A stretch of 40,993 nucleotides of DNA from Paraburkholderia oxyphila NBRC 105797 (GTDB lineage Bacteria > Pseudomonadota > Gammaproteobacteria > Burkholderiales > Burkholderiaceae), in NCBI RefSeq assembly GCF_000685075.1, contig NZ_BAYD01000094.1:1-40993 (forward strand), read 5' to 3'. This document shows positions 15,554 through 23,677 of the stretch, piece by piece; the stretch's first letter is position 1, and each line of letters starts with the position of its first letter. Under the pieces are notes generated by a model. It was not told the DNA's origin, ran no database searches, and was given only the letters and a program-made list of their open reading frames with translations. Made by a program: the position numbers and the translations under genes.

Positions 15554-16357
15554 GTGACTGGCAGATTGACTGGAAAGATCGCGCTCGTGACCGGCGGCGC
15601 CCAGGGCATCGGGCGCGCCATTGCGGAGGTATTCGCGAGACAGGGCGCGACGGTCGTGATTGCGGCGCGCTCCGCCGAGCAGGGCGAAGACGTTGCCGCG
15701 CAACTGAGCCGGCAGGTGGACGCAGAGCCCGGCGCAAGCCGCGTGAGGGTCTCGTTCATGAAGCTGGACGTGGCCGACGCCCAGGCGGTGCGTGCAGCCG
15801 TGGACCGCGTCGCGGCCCTGCATGGCGGACTCGACATCGTGGTCCACAACGCAGCGGCGTTCTCGCGCGACCCGCTCGATTCGATGCCGCTCGACGCGCT
15901 CGAGCGTGTGCTCGCCGTGAACCTGAAAGCGTGCTTCTACCTCGCGCAGGCGGCCGTGCCACATATGAAGGCACGGGGCGGCGGCCGGCTGCTCGTGACA
16001 TCGTCGATCACCGGGCCGCGCGTGGTCATGCCCGCAACTTCGCACTATGCGGCGAGCAAGGCTGGCGTGAACGGCTTCATTCGTGCGGCAGCGCTCGAAC
16101 TCGCCGCGGCGGGCATCACGGTCAATGGCGTCGAGCCCGGTTACATCGACACGCCTGCCATGACCGCCCTGAAGCAACGCTTTGGCGAGGAAGCGATCGC
16201 ACGCCACATACCGCTGAAGCGGCTCGGCCGGCCCGAGGAGATCGCCAACGCCATGCTGTTCCTCGCCAGCGACGAATCGGCCTATATCACGGGCCAGACG
16301 ATCGTGGTCGACGGCGGGTCCATGCTGCCCGAAAGCCCCGTGTTTGCAGAGGCCTAG
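15554..16357 (+). CDS. Short-chain dehydrogenase/reductase (SDR)
   Basis: A 267-residue classical SDR with a GTG start at 15554 and AGGAGAG at 15541-15547. The cofactor motif is TGGAQGIG, the structural motif is HNAA (in place of NNAG), the catalytic serines are in TSSITG and the active-site pair is Y-x-x-x-K in YAASKAG. The C-terminal part, ending VDGGSMLPES, follows the usual SDR substrate-loop layout. It is the last gene of the plus-strand operon and ends nine bases before the convergent gene at 16367. HNAA instead of NNAG is seen in a minority of SDRs and does not exclude activity. Confidence 0.92.
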   Translation: MTGRLTGKIALVTGGAQGIGRAIAEVFARQGATVVIAARSAEQGEDVAAQLSRQVDAEPGASRVRVSFMKLDVADAQAVRAAVDRVAALHGGLDIVVHNAAAFSRDPLDSMPLDALERVLAVNLKACFYLAQAAVPHMKARGGGRLLVTSSITGPRVVMPATSHYAASKAGVNGFIRAAALELAAAGITVNGVEPGYIDTPAMTALKQRFGEEAIARHIPLKRLGRPEEIANAMLFLASDESAYITGQTIVVDGGSMLPESPVFAEA

Positions 16358-16366
16358 TACGCGGCA

Positions 16367-18163
16367 TCAATCCTCTCTGCCCGCGATGCCGCTTGCCTTG
16401 GGTGGGTACCAAGCGGAAGCCTCCGAAAGCACGGAATGAATCTGGGCCACCACGGCAGCCCCTTCTCCCACCGCAGCCGCCACACGCTTGATCGAGGAGG
16501 AACGCACGTCGCCGATTGCAAACACGCGCGGCAGGCTCGTCTCCAACGACAGCACGGCGGATTGCGGGTGACCCGGGTCACCCTGCCCGGTCAGCACAAA
16601 ACCCTTGTCGTCTAGCGCCACGTCGCAGCCCCGCAGCCACTGTGTGTTGGCATCCGCCCCGGTGAACAGGAAAAGATGCCGTGTGCGAATGCTGCATGGC
16701 CCTTGCGGCGACATGCAATGGACCGCCGTAAGCCCGTATTCCTCTCCCTCCAGCCGCTCAACCCGCGTACGTGCCCACACTTCGATATTCGGCGACGCCG
16801 CAAGGCGCTTGATCAGATACTGCGACATCGTTGCCTCGAGCCCGGCCCCCCGAACCAGCACATGCACGCGCCGCGCATGCGTGGCGAGATAGGCCGCCGC
16901 CTGTCCGGCCGAGTTGCCGCCGCCAACAAGCACGACGTCTTGTCCCGCGCAGAGCTTCGCCTCGATTGGCGACGCCCAGTAATAGACGCCCCGCCCCTCG
17001 AACCCGGCAAGGCCGTCGATCGCCGGCCGGCGATAGGACGCGCCGCTTGCCACGACGACTGTGCGCGCACTCACGCGGTGGCCGCCCTCCAGCTCCAGCG
17101 AAACGACTTCGTCCGCGCAGCGCAACGACGAAACGCGGCACGGAATGAAAAGGTGGGCGCCGAACTTCTGCGCCTGGACGAACGCACGCCCGGCCAGCGC
17201 CTGCCCCGAGATCCCCATGGGAAAGCCGAGGAAATTCTCGATACGCGCGCTGGCGCCGGCCTGGCCGCCCGGCGCGCGTGCGTCGAATACGGCCACCGTC
17301 AGCCCTTCGGATGCCGCGTACACAGCAGCCGCCAGGCCCGCCGGCCCCGCGCCGACGATGACGACGTCATAGTCGCGCGCCCGCTCGAAACTCGGCAACC
17401 AGCCGAGCGTGGCCGCGAGCCGGTTCTCGGTGGGCGCGCGCAGCACGGTGCCGTCGGGACAAACGACGACCGGCAGGTCATCGGCAGACGGTGCGATCCG
17501 TTCGAGCAGCGCCACGGCATCCGGGTCCGAATGCGCGTCGATGACGGTATGCGGATGGTCGTTGCGGCGCAGGAAGCCCTCCAGCGCCACGAGTCGCGCC
17601 TCGCCGGGCCGGCCGACGAGCACCGGACCGCACCCTTGCTCGATCAACCCAGCCCGGCGAAGGACGAGTGCGCGCAGGACGCGTTCGCCCAGCTCTGCCT
17701 CCGCCACGATCAATGCGCGCAATTGCTCGGGCGCGAGCTGCACCGCGACGACATCAGTCAGCGCGTGCGCGTCCACCAGCGATGGCCGGCCGGAGAGCTG
17801 GGCAGCCTCGCCGAGGAAGTGCCCCGGCCCCTGCCTGATCGTGGTTACATTATTCGGTCCCAGCCCTTCATGCCTCGTGACCTGCGCAATGCCGCGAAGC
17901 AACACCAGCACCCCGGTCGAAAACTGCCCCGCCTTATAGATCGTTTCTCCCGCCTGCCAGCGGACCTCGTCGCCGAAACGTCTGGCCCGCTCGATCTCCT
18001 CGTCCGCAAGACGCGGATGCGCCTGGTCCGTGCGCGTCTCGAGCGGTGAGAATGGCGCCTCGTCGTCGGTCGCGTAGCGTCCCGACGGCTGACTCGTGCC
18101 GCGTGCGGACTCCGCGTCTCGCTCCGGCTCGCCGGAGCGTGAATGTTCGCCGCCTGTATGCAT
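16367..18163 (-). CDS. Cyclic-nucleotide-binding domain fused to a thioredoxin-reductase-like flavoprotein lacking CxxC
   Basis: A 598-residue fusion. The ATG at 18163 is six bases from GAGGAG; the ATG at 18169 directly abuts it and is less likely. Domain order: a disordered leader (1-45), a CRP-like cyclic-nucleotide-binding fold (about 60-170; E-x-x-Y-K-A-G, GHFLGEAAQLSGRPS), a small thioredoxin/glutaredoxin-like linker (about 178-255) without cysteines at the expected redox position, and a pyridine-nucleotide-disulfide oxidoreductase domain. In the last, GAGPAG (271-276) binds FAD and GGGNSAG (414-420) binds NADPH. Thioredoxin reductase has a C-x-x-C just before the second motif; here the segment reads WASPIEAKLC with no such pair. 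It probably passes electrons to another acceptor. It runs convergent to the SDR operon and divergent from the AraC gene. Confidence 0.88.
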   Translation of the reverse strand: MHTGGEHSRSGEPERDAESARGTSQPSGRYATDDEAPFSPLETRTDQAHPRLADEEIERARRFGDEVRWQAGETIYKAGQFSTGVLVLLRGIAQVTRHEGLGPNNVTTIRQGPGHFLGEAAQLSGRPSLVDAHALTDVVAVQLAPEQLRALIVAEAELGERVLRALVLRRAGLIEQGCGPVLVGRPGEARLVALEGFLRRNDHPHTVIDAHSDPDAVALLERIAPSADDLPVVVCPDGTVLRAPTENRLAATLGWLPSFERARDYDVVIVGAGPAGLAAAVYAASEGLTVAVFDARAPGGQAGASARIENFLGFPMGISGQALAGRAFVQAQKFGAHLFIPCRVSSLRCADEVVSLELEGGHRVSARTVVVASGASYRRPAIDGLAGFEGRGVYYWASPIEAKLCAGQDVVLVGGGNSAGQAAAYLATHARRVHVLVRGAGLEATMSQYLIKRLAASPNIEVWARTRVERLEGEEYGLTAVHCMSPQGPCSIRTRHLFLFTGADANTQWLRGCDVALDDKGFVLTGQGDPGHPQSAVLSLETSLPRVFAIGDVRSSSIKRVAAAVGEGAAVVAQIHSVLSEASAWYPPKASGIAGRED

Positions 18164-18754
18164 GCTCATCTCCTCAATCCGTCCGATTCACGCTTTTCCG
18201 TGCCTCACCGGCTGTGATGTGCCTCGCGGCGCGCTCGTCCCGCGCTGCGGGAAATCAGTGTACTCCCGATCGATCGACCGGCGCGTCGATCCGCGCGCCC
18301 GTCCCCCTGTTGCTTCGCACCCCCTGCGCGGAGAAAAGAAGGGCCACTTTCAATCCGCAAGTCGTGCAAACGCGGCACATCGATTTTCAATAGGCAGGAT
18401 GCCTATTTATTTACCAAAAAGTAAATGTCAAGACAGCGCAGCCCCGCGAGACGAACACGAACCAGCCGCTACTCCGAATCTCGCTACGCTGCTCGCCAAA
18501 AATATCAGAGACCGAGCCGCTTCGAACCCATAGCTGTCCGGACTCTGCTCCGTCGAATGACTCCGGAATTTGGGCGGGAAGTTAAGGCAAGAATACCCGC
18601 GTTATTTTTGCCGACCATGCCGCTGAGCACTGGAAGCGCCGCCGCGGGTAGAATCCCGCAGGGGTCCGGCATGCAACTGCCTGCGTAAATGGATGGGTGC
18701 CGCGCCTCTTGCTATGCTTGCGCGCACATCGCGTCATCACGTGGATCGACCATC
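18164..18754. other. 591-base divergent intergenic region
   Basis: This stretch separates the flavoprotein gene from the AraC gene. Several short frames exist (for example 18425-18688), but they are arginine-rich, without ribosome binding sites or family patterns, and look like chance. The notable content is an AT-rich patch at 18385-18430 that holds two adjacent inverted repeats, described separately. Confidence 0.6.
18389..18426. promoter_or_regulatory. Two adjacent inverted repeats in an AT-rich patch
   Basis: AATAGGCA (18389-18396) and TGCCTATT (18400-18407) form a perfect 8-bp dyad around GGA. ATTTAC (18409-18414) and GTAAAT (18421-18426) form a perfect 6-bp dyad around six bases. The two lie one base apart in an otherwise GC-rich region, which suggests a regulatory site with two binding elements. 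It is about 225 bases upstream of the flavoprotein start and 330 bases upstream of the AraC start. Confidence 0.45.
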
Positions 18755-19543
18755 ATGTCAAAAGCCGCTCCTCCCGACCTCATCGACGACACCGGACGTG
18801 GAAAGTCGCTGGCAAGAAGCTATCCCCGGGGAGCACGAATCGATCCTCACCGCCATGACTGGTCCCAGGTGCTGTACGCCGTATCGGGAGTCATGTGGGT
18901 GGAGACAGGACAGGAAGCGCTCGTCGTTCCGCCTCAACGCGCGGTCTGGCTTCCGCCCGATACGGTGCACTCCATACGCATGATGAGCGCCGTCGAAATG
19001 CGCAACCTGTATCTGCGCGACGCGGACGTTCAACACCTGAGCCGACGGTCCGAGGTCTTCGAGATCAATAACCTTCTCCGGGAACTGATCACGACCCTCG
19101 CGGAACACGGGGCCGAGAGAGATCAGGAATATCTCGACGCGGCCTACCGCGTCGTAGCCCTGGAGCTAGGGCACGCGGCCCGCTATTCCCAGCGTATTCC
19201 GCTGCCCGACCAATCCGACCGCAGGCTCGATGTCCTCTGCCGTGCAGTCATCGAGAACCCCTCGGTCGATATCAGCTTTGAGCAGCACGCCGCTTCGGTA
19301 GGCGCCAGTGTGCGAACGCTCTCCCGTCTATTCTCACAGGCGCTGGGCCTCGGCTTCGCGGAATGGAGACGCCAGGTGCAACTCGCCATGGCGGTCTCGA
19401 AGCTGGCCGAGGGACATTCGGTCAGCGCCGTTGCGCATTCGCTGGGTTACCGGCCAAGCAGCTTCAGCGACATGTTCCGGCGCGAGCTAGGAACCTCGCC
19501 CAGCGAATTCAGCCGGGACAACACGCTGGCCGAACCCCTGTAG
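18755..19543 (+). CDS. AraC-family transcriptional regulator with cupin sensor domain (NimR-like)
   Basis: A 262-residue regulator. The ATG at 18755 is chosen over the open frame from 18689 because family members start close to this point. Residues about 25-90 form a cupin (PHRHDWSQVLYAVSGVMWVETG ... VVPPQRAVWLPPDTVHSI), which probably binds a small ligand. The C-terminal 100 residues have two helix-turn-helix motifs, with HAASVGASVRTLSRLFSQALGLGFAEWRRQVQL and VAHSLGYRPSSFSDMFRRELGTSPSEF. The order and wording resemble NimR-type regulators that control drug or metabolite exporters. It lies between the divergent flavoprotein gene and the plus-strand oxidoreductase at 19695, either of which could be its target. 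Confidence 0.9.
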   Translation: MSKAAPPDLIDDTGRGKSLARSYPRGARIDPHRHDWSQVLYAVSGVMWVETGQEALVVPPQRAVWLPPDTVHSIRMMSAVEMRNLYLRDADVQHLSRRSEVFEINNLLRELITTLAEHGAERDQEYLDAAYRVVALELGHAARYSQRIPLPDQSDRRLDVLCRAVIENPSVDISFEQHAASVGASVRTLSRLFSQALGLGFAEWRRQVQLAMAVSKLAEGHSVSAVAHSLGYRPSSFSDMFRRELGTSPSEFSRDNTLAEPL

Positions 19544-19694
19544 GACACTGCCGCATTTCGGACCCGGCAATGCATACGCGCCAACGTTCTGTCCATAACT
19601 CGAAAGCGATTGTCTGAACGGCGAAGCCACAGGGCTCTACACTGCTGCCAGCGGTTGCGGCTTGCAGCCCATGACAATCCCAGGAGCAGTTGAC

Positions 19695-20654
19695 ATGAAA
19701 GCCTTGCAATTCAAATCATTTGGTAGACCTGATGTTCTGGAGTATATTGACGTATCCACACCGGAGCGGGACAGCGGCAGCGCCATCATCCAGGTTTGCA
19801 GCGCGTCGGTGAATCCAAGCGACGTCAAGAACGTGTCCGGGCATTTCGACCATACGATTCGGCCACGCATCCCCGGGCGGGATTTCAGTGGAATCGTGGT
19901 GGATGGTCCGTCCGAATGGCTGGGCCAGGCTGTGTGGGGCACCGGCGGCGACGTCGGCTTTACACGCGACGGCACGCATGCCCAGTACCTCAAGGTGCCG
20001 CTTGCCGCGCTGTCTCGCAAGCCCACAGCGCTCTCGCACGAGGAAGCGTCGGCCATTGGGGTGAACTTCGTCGTCGCCTGGCTCGGGACCGTCACCTATG
20101 CACAATTGCAAGATGGCGAGACCATTGCCGTCATTGGCGCAGGCGGGGGTGTCGGCGGCGCCGTCACGCAAATTGCCAAGGCGCGCGGCTGCCGCGTCAT
20201 CGGCATTGACATTGCCGCGCCGGTCGCTGGCTCGCCTGCTGCGGAGCTCATCGACGCATACGTGCCGTTCGACGACAACACGATCAACCGTGTTCGCGAC
20301 CTGACCGGCGGCGTCGACGTCGTGTACGACTCCGTGGGCGGGGTTGCCTTCGAAACCGCCCTGCATCTGGTGAAGCGGCGCGGCCGCGTGGTCGAGATCA
20401 GCGCCACGGGCAAACGTCGAGTGGATTTCGACCTCATCGACTTCTACCACAACGAAACCCAGCTTTTCGGCGCCGATAGCGCGAAGCTGGGCGTCGCCGA
20501 ATCGGCGCCGTTCATGACCGCACTCGTGGAAGGCTTCGAAAGCGGCAAGCTCAGAGCCCCCGTCATCGCTCACCGCTTCGATCTGGCTCATGGTCAGGAC
20601 GCGTATCGCGCCGTTGCTGCGGGTACCGCGGGCCGCGTCGTCATCAATATGTAA
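19695..20654 (+). CDS. Zinc-independent medium-chain oxidoreductase (quinone oxidoreductase-like)
   Basis: A 319-residue MDR-superfamily enzyme starting at an ATG with AGGAGC upstream; the frame is open to 19662 but without a site. The N-terminal GroES-like domain has NPSDVKNVSGHF and IPGRDFSGIV. The Rossmann domain has VIGAGGGVGGAVTQIAKARG. The cysteine cluster of zinc alcohol dehydrogenases is missing, so it belongs to the NADPH quinone oxidoreductase branch, which reduces quinones or alpha,beta-unsaturated carbonyls. It lies 151 bases after the AraC gene and ends just before a strong hairpin. A detoxification role is likely but not proven. Confidence 0.9.
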   Translation: MKALQFKSFGRPDVLEYIDVSTPERDSGSAIIQVCSASVNPSDVKNVSGHFDHTIRPRIPGRDFSGIVVDGPSEWLGQAVWGTGGDVGFTRDGTHAQYLKVPLAALSRKPTALSHEEASAIGVNFVVAWLGTVTYAQLQDGETIAVIGAGGGVGGAVTQIAKARGCRVIGIDIAAPVAGSPAAELIDAYVPFDDNTINRVRDLTGGVDVVYDSVGGVAFETALHLVKRRGRVVEISATGKRRVDFDLIDFYHNETQLFGADSAKLGVAESAPFMTALVEGFESGKLRAPVIAHRFDLAHGQDAYRAVAAGTAGRVVINM

Positions 20655-20666
20655 TCGGGTTTCGAA

Positions 20667-20706
20667 GGGGCGGATCGACGGATCAACTGATCCGTCGATC
20701 CGCCCC
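20667..20706. terminator. Perfect 19-bp hairpin between convergent genes
   Basis: The arm at 20667-20685 is the exact reverse complement of the arm at 20688-20706, with only AC between them. It lies between the stop codons of the oxidoreductase (20654) and the convergent malic enzyme (20717). There is no T tract, but the length and symmetry fit a bidirectional terminator or transcription-collision barrier. Confidence 0.7.
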
Positions 20707-20716
20707 GAACAGCCGG

Positions 20717-23035
20717 TCAAGCCCCCACCGCGGCGTGGGTAAGGCCGGCCTCACCGGCAACGAGCACAGCCGTGAGGTTGACGATACGGCGCACCGTAGC
20801 CGAAGCCGTCAGCACATGCACGGGCCTGGCCGCGCCAAGCAGCATCGGGCCGATCGCAACGTTGCTGCCCGCCGCCGTCTTGAGCAGGTTGTACGAGATA
20901 TTCGCCGCATCGATGTTCGGCATCACGAGCAGGTTCGCCTCGCCTTCGAGCGTGGACTCCGGCAGGATTTCCTTGCGCAGCTTCGGATCGAGCGCGACAT
21001 CGCCGTGCATTTCGCCGTCCACCTGCAGGTCCGGAGCGCGCTCCTTGAGGATCTCCAGCAGGTCGCGCATCTTCTGCGCTGAAGGCGCGTTGCTCGAACC
21101 GAAATTCGAATGCGAGCACAGCGCGACCTTCGGCTCGATACCGAAGCGGCGTACTTCCTCCGCGGCCATGATGGTGATTTCGGCAAGCTGCTCGGGCGTC
21201 GGGTCGACGTTCACGTGCGTGTCGACCACGAAGATCTGCCGGTTGGGCAGCACCAGACCGGTCATCGCCCCATAGACGCTGCAGCCCTCCTGCTTGCCGA
21301 TCACCTGGTCGATGAAGTGCAGGTGGCGGTGCGTCGTGCTCACGGTGCCGCAGATCATGCCGTCGGCCTCGCCACGCTTTACGAGCATCGCACCGATCAG
21401 CGTGGTGCGGCGGCGCATTTCGAGCTTCGCCATCTGCTGCGTGATGCCCTTGCGCGCCATCAGCTTTGCGTAGTCCTGCCAGAAGTCGCGATAGCGTTCG
21501 TCGTGGTCGGTGTTGACCACCGTATAGTCCTGGCCCGCGACGAGACGCAGGCCATAGCGCGCGATGCGCTGCTCGATCACCGCCGGGCGGCCGATCAGGA
21601 TGGGCTTCGCGAGCTTTTCATCGACCACGATCTGCACCGCGCGCAGGACGCGCTCTTCCTCGCCCTCGGCGAACACGATGCGCTTCTTCTCCGGCTCGAC
21701 AGCGCGCGCGATCTGAAAGATCGGGTTCATCGCCGCGCCGCTATGCCAGGCAAACTGCTGCAAGCTCTGCGCGTAGGCGTCCATGTCTGCGATCGGGCGC
21801 GTCGCCACGCCCGCATCCATGGCCGCCTTCGCCACGGCGGGCGCGACCCTGGCGATCAGGCGCGGGTCGAATGGCTTCGGAATCAGGTAGCCGGGGCCAA
21901 ACCGCAGATCCCGGATGCCGTAGGCCGCCGCAACCACATCGCTTTGCTCCTGCTGCGCCAACTCCGCAATGGCAAAGGCCGCGGCGATCTCCATCTCTTT
22001 CGTGATCGTGGTCGCGCCTACGTCCAGCGCACCGCGAAAAACGAATGGAAAGCACAAAACATTGTTCACCTGGTTCGGGTAGTCCGTGCGGCCGGTGGCG
22101 AGCACGGCGTCCGGGCGCACTTCCAGTGCAAGCTCGGGCAGGATTTCCGGCGTGGGGTTCGCCAGCGCGAAGATGAGCGGCTTCGCGGCCATCCGCTTGA
22201 CCATCTCCTGCTTGAGCACGCCGCCGGCCGAAAGGCCGAGGAAAATGTCCGCGCCTTCGATCGCTTCAGCCAGCGTGCGCGCTTGGGTTTCGCGTGCGAA
22301 GCGCTCCTTGTCCGGGTCCATCAGCTCGGTGCGGCCCTTGTAGACCACGCCGGCCAGATCCGTGACGATGATGTTTTCGAGCGGCAGGCCAAGGTCCACG
22401 AGCAGGTCCAGACACGCCAGCGCCGCGGCGCCCGCACCCGAGGCGACGAGCTTCACTTCCTTGATGTCCTTGCCCACCACCTTCAGCCCGTTCGTGAAGG
22501 CCGCAGCCACGACGATGGCCGTGCCGTGCTGGTCGTCGTGGAAGACCGGGATCTTCATGCGCTTGCGGCACTCGCGCTCCACGATGAAGCAATCCGGCGC
22601 CTTGATGTCCTCGAGAATCAGGCCGCCGAACGTAGGCTCGAGTGCGGCGATCACGTCGGCAAGTTTGTGCGGATCCGACTCGTCGATCTCCACATCGAAT
22701 ACGTCGATGCCAGCAAACTTCTTCAGGAGTACCGCCTTTCCCTCCATGACGGGCTTCGACGCAAGCGCCCCGATATTGCCGAGACCCAGCACCGCGCTGC
22801 CGTTCGACAATACACCGACCAGGTTGCCCCGTGCCGTGAAGCGCGCGGCGTTCAGCGGGTTCTCGACGATCGCCTCGCACGCGAACGCAACGCCCGGCGA
22901 GTAAGCGAGCGAGAGGTCGCGCTGGTTGATCATCTGCTTGGTCGGCACAATCGCGACCTTGCCCGGCACGGGAAACTCGTGATACTCGAGTGCGGCCTCG
23001 CGGAGCTTTCTGGTGCGTTCATCGTTGGTTTCCAT
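20717..23035 (-). CDS. maeB: NADP-dependent malic enzyme with C-terminal phosphotransacetylase-like domain
   Basis: A 772-residue protein starting at an ATG (23035) with GGAGGAGG upstream. The N-terminal malic-enzyme half (about 1-430) has YHEFPVPGKVAIVPTK, LAYSPGVAFACEAI, LEDIKAPDCF and the NADP-binding SGAGAAALACLDLL. The C-terminal half (about 435-772) is a phosphate acetyl/butyryltransferase-like domain (FAEGEEERVLRAV, KRGEADGMICGT, LLVMPNIDAANISYNLLK), which in MaeB proteins is regulatory rather than catalytic. The enzyme decarboxylates malate to pyruvate and makes NADPH. It is single, flanked by a terminator-like hairpin, and probably a core-metabolism gene between two accessory regions. 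Confidence 0.96.
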   Translation of the reverse strand: METNDERTRKLREAALEYHEFPVPGKVAIVPTKQMINQRDLSLAYSPGVAFACEAIVENPLNAARFTARGNLVGVLSNGSAVLGLGNIGALASKPVMEGKAVLLKKFAGIDVFDVEIDESDPHKLADVIAALEPTFGGLILEDIKAPDCFIVERECRKRMKIPVFHDDQHGTAIVVAAAFTNGLKVVGKDIKEVKLVASGAGAAALACLDLLVDLGLPLENIIVTDLAGVVYKGRTELMDPDKERFARETQARTLAEAIEGADIFLGLSAGGVLKQEMVKRMAAKPLIFALANPTPEILPELALEVRPDAVLATGRTDYPNQVNNVLCFPFVFRGALDVGATTITKEMEIAAAFAIAELAQQEQSDVVAAAYGIRDLRFGPGYLIPKPFDPRLIARVAPAVAKAAMDAGVATRPIADMDAYAQSLQQFAWHSGAAMNPIFQIARAVEPEKKRIVFAEGEEERVLRAVQIVVDEKLAKPILIGRPAVIEQRIARYGLRLVAGQDYTVVNTDHDERYRDFWQDYAKLMARKGITQQMAKLEMRRRTTLIGAMLVKRGEADGMICGTVSTTHRHLHFIDQVIGKQEGCSVYGAMTGLVLPNRQIFVVDTHVNVDPTPEQLAEITIMAAEEVRRFGIEPKVALCSHSNFGSSNAPSAQKMRDLLEILKERAPDLQVDGEMHGDVALDPKLRKEILPESTLEGEANLLVMPNIDAANISYNLLKTAAGSNVAIGPMLLGAARPVHVLTASATVRRIVNLTAVLVAGEAGLTHAAVGA

Positions 23036-23137
23036 CTCGCCTCCTCCATTTTGCTGACGTTGAGTTTGCCTCTCCCGCCTCCAACCGTTGCGTCGCGACA
23101 CTTTTTTCTGCGCGAGCCCCGGAGGAGGCGAAATTCG

Positions 23138-23677
23138 CTAGAAGTGCATGACCAGCGGCTTCGAGAACAGGTAGCGCTTCGCCAGTGCCACGTATCGGTC
23201 GGCCGAAAGCTGGATCGCCTCTGCCTCCTTCTCCGAGAGCGGGCGAAGCAGCCGCGCCGGATTGCCGGCCCACAGCTCCCCTGTCCCCACCACCTTACCC
23301 GGCGTCAAGACGGCGCCGGCGGCCAACATGCCGCCGGTGCGCACGATTGCGCCATCGAGCACGCGCGCGCCGAAGCCGACAAATGCCCGGTCCTCGATCG
23401 TACACGCATGGAGGATTGCGCCGTGCCCGACCGTCACGTCACTGCCGACGAGCGTCGGCGCACCGTTTGTCGTCCCGTGCAGAATGGAGCCGTCCTGGAT
23501 ATTCGTTCGGGAGCCGACGACGATGCGTTGAACGTCGCCCCTCAGTACGCAGTTGAACCAGATCGAGACGCGCTCTCCAATCTGCACGTCACCGATGAGC
23601 GCCACCCCTTGAGCGATGAATGCCGACTTGTGCACCGATGGCGTTCCAAACTGCTGCCTGCCCTGTTCCTCGCTCAT
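23138..23677 (-). CDS. Gamma-carbonic anhydrase-like hexapeptide-repeat protein (PaaY-like)
   Basis: A 179-residue left-handed beta-helix protein. Hexapeptide repeats run through most of it, with the family signature SIWFNCVLRGDVQRI and metal-site histidines in ILHGTTN and VGHGAILHAC. Such proteins are trimers with a metal between subunits; members act as carbonic anhydrases or, like PaaY, as thioesterases that rescue CoA-bound dead-end products. The start codon overlaps the stop of the BKACE gene by four bases (ATGA), so it is the last gene of the ring-cleavage operon. A role in clearing CoA or acyl-CoA by-products of the BKACE step is a reasonable guess only. Confidence 0.85.
   Translation of the reverse strand: MSEEQGRQQFGTPSVHKSAFIAQGVALIGDVQIGERVSIWFNCVLRGDVQRIVVGSRTNIQDGSILHGTTNGAPTLVGSDVTVGHGAILHACTIEDRAFVGFGARVLDGAIVRTGGMLAAGAVLTPGKVVGTGELWAGNPARLLRPLSEKEAEAIQLSADRYVALAKRYLFSKPLVMHF

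Noticed and set aside
18425..18688. Possible 87-residue gene in the flavoprotein/AraC intergenic region
   Set aside because: Arginine- and serine-rich, no ribosome binding site and no recognisable motif.
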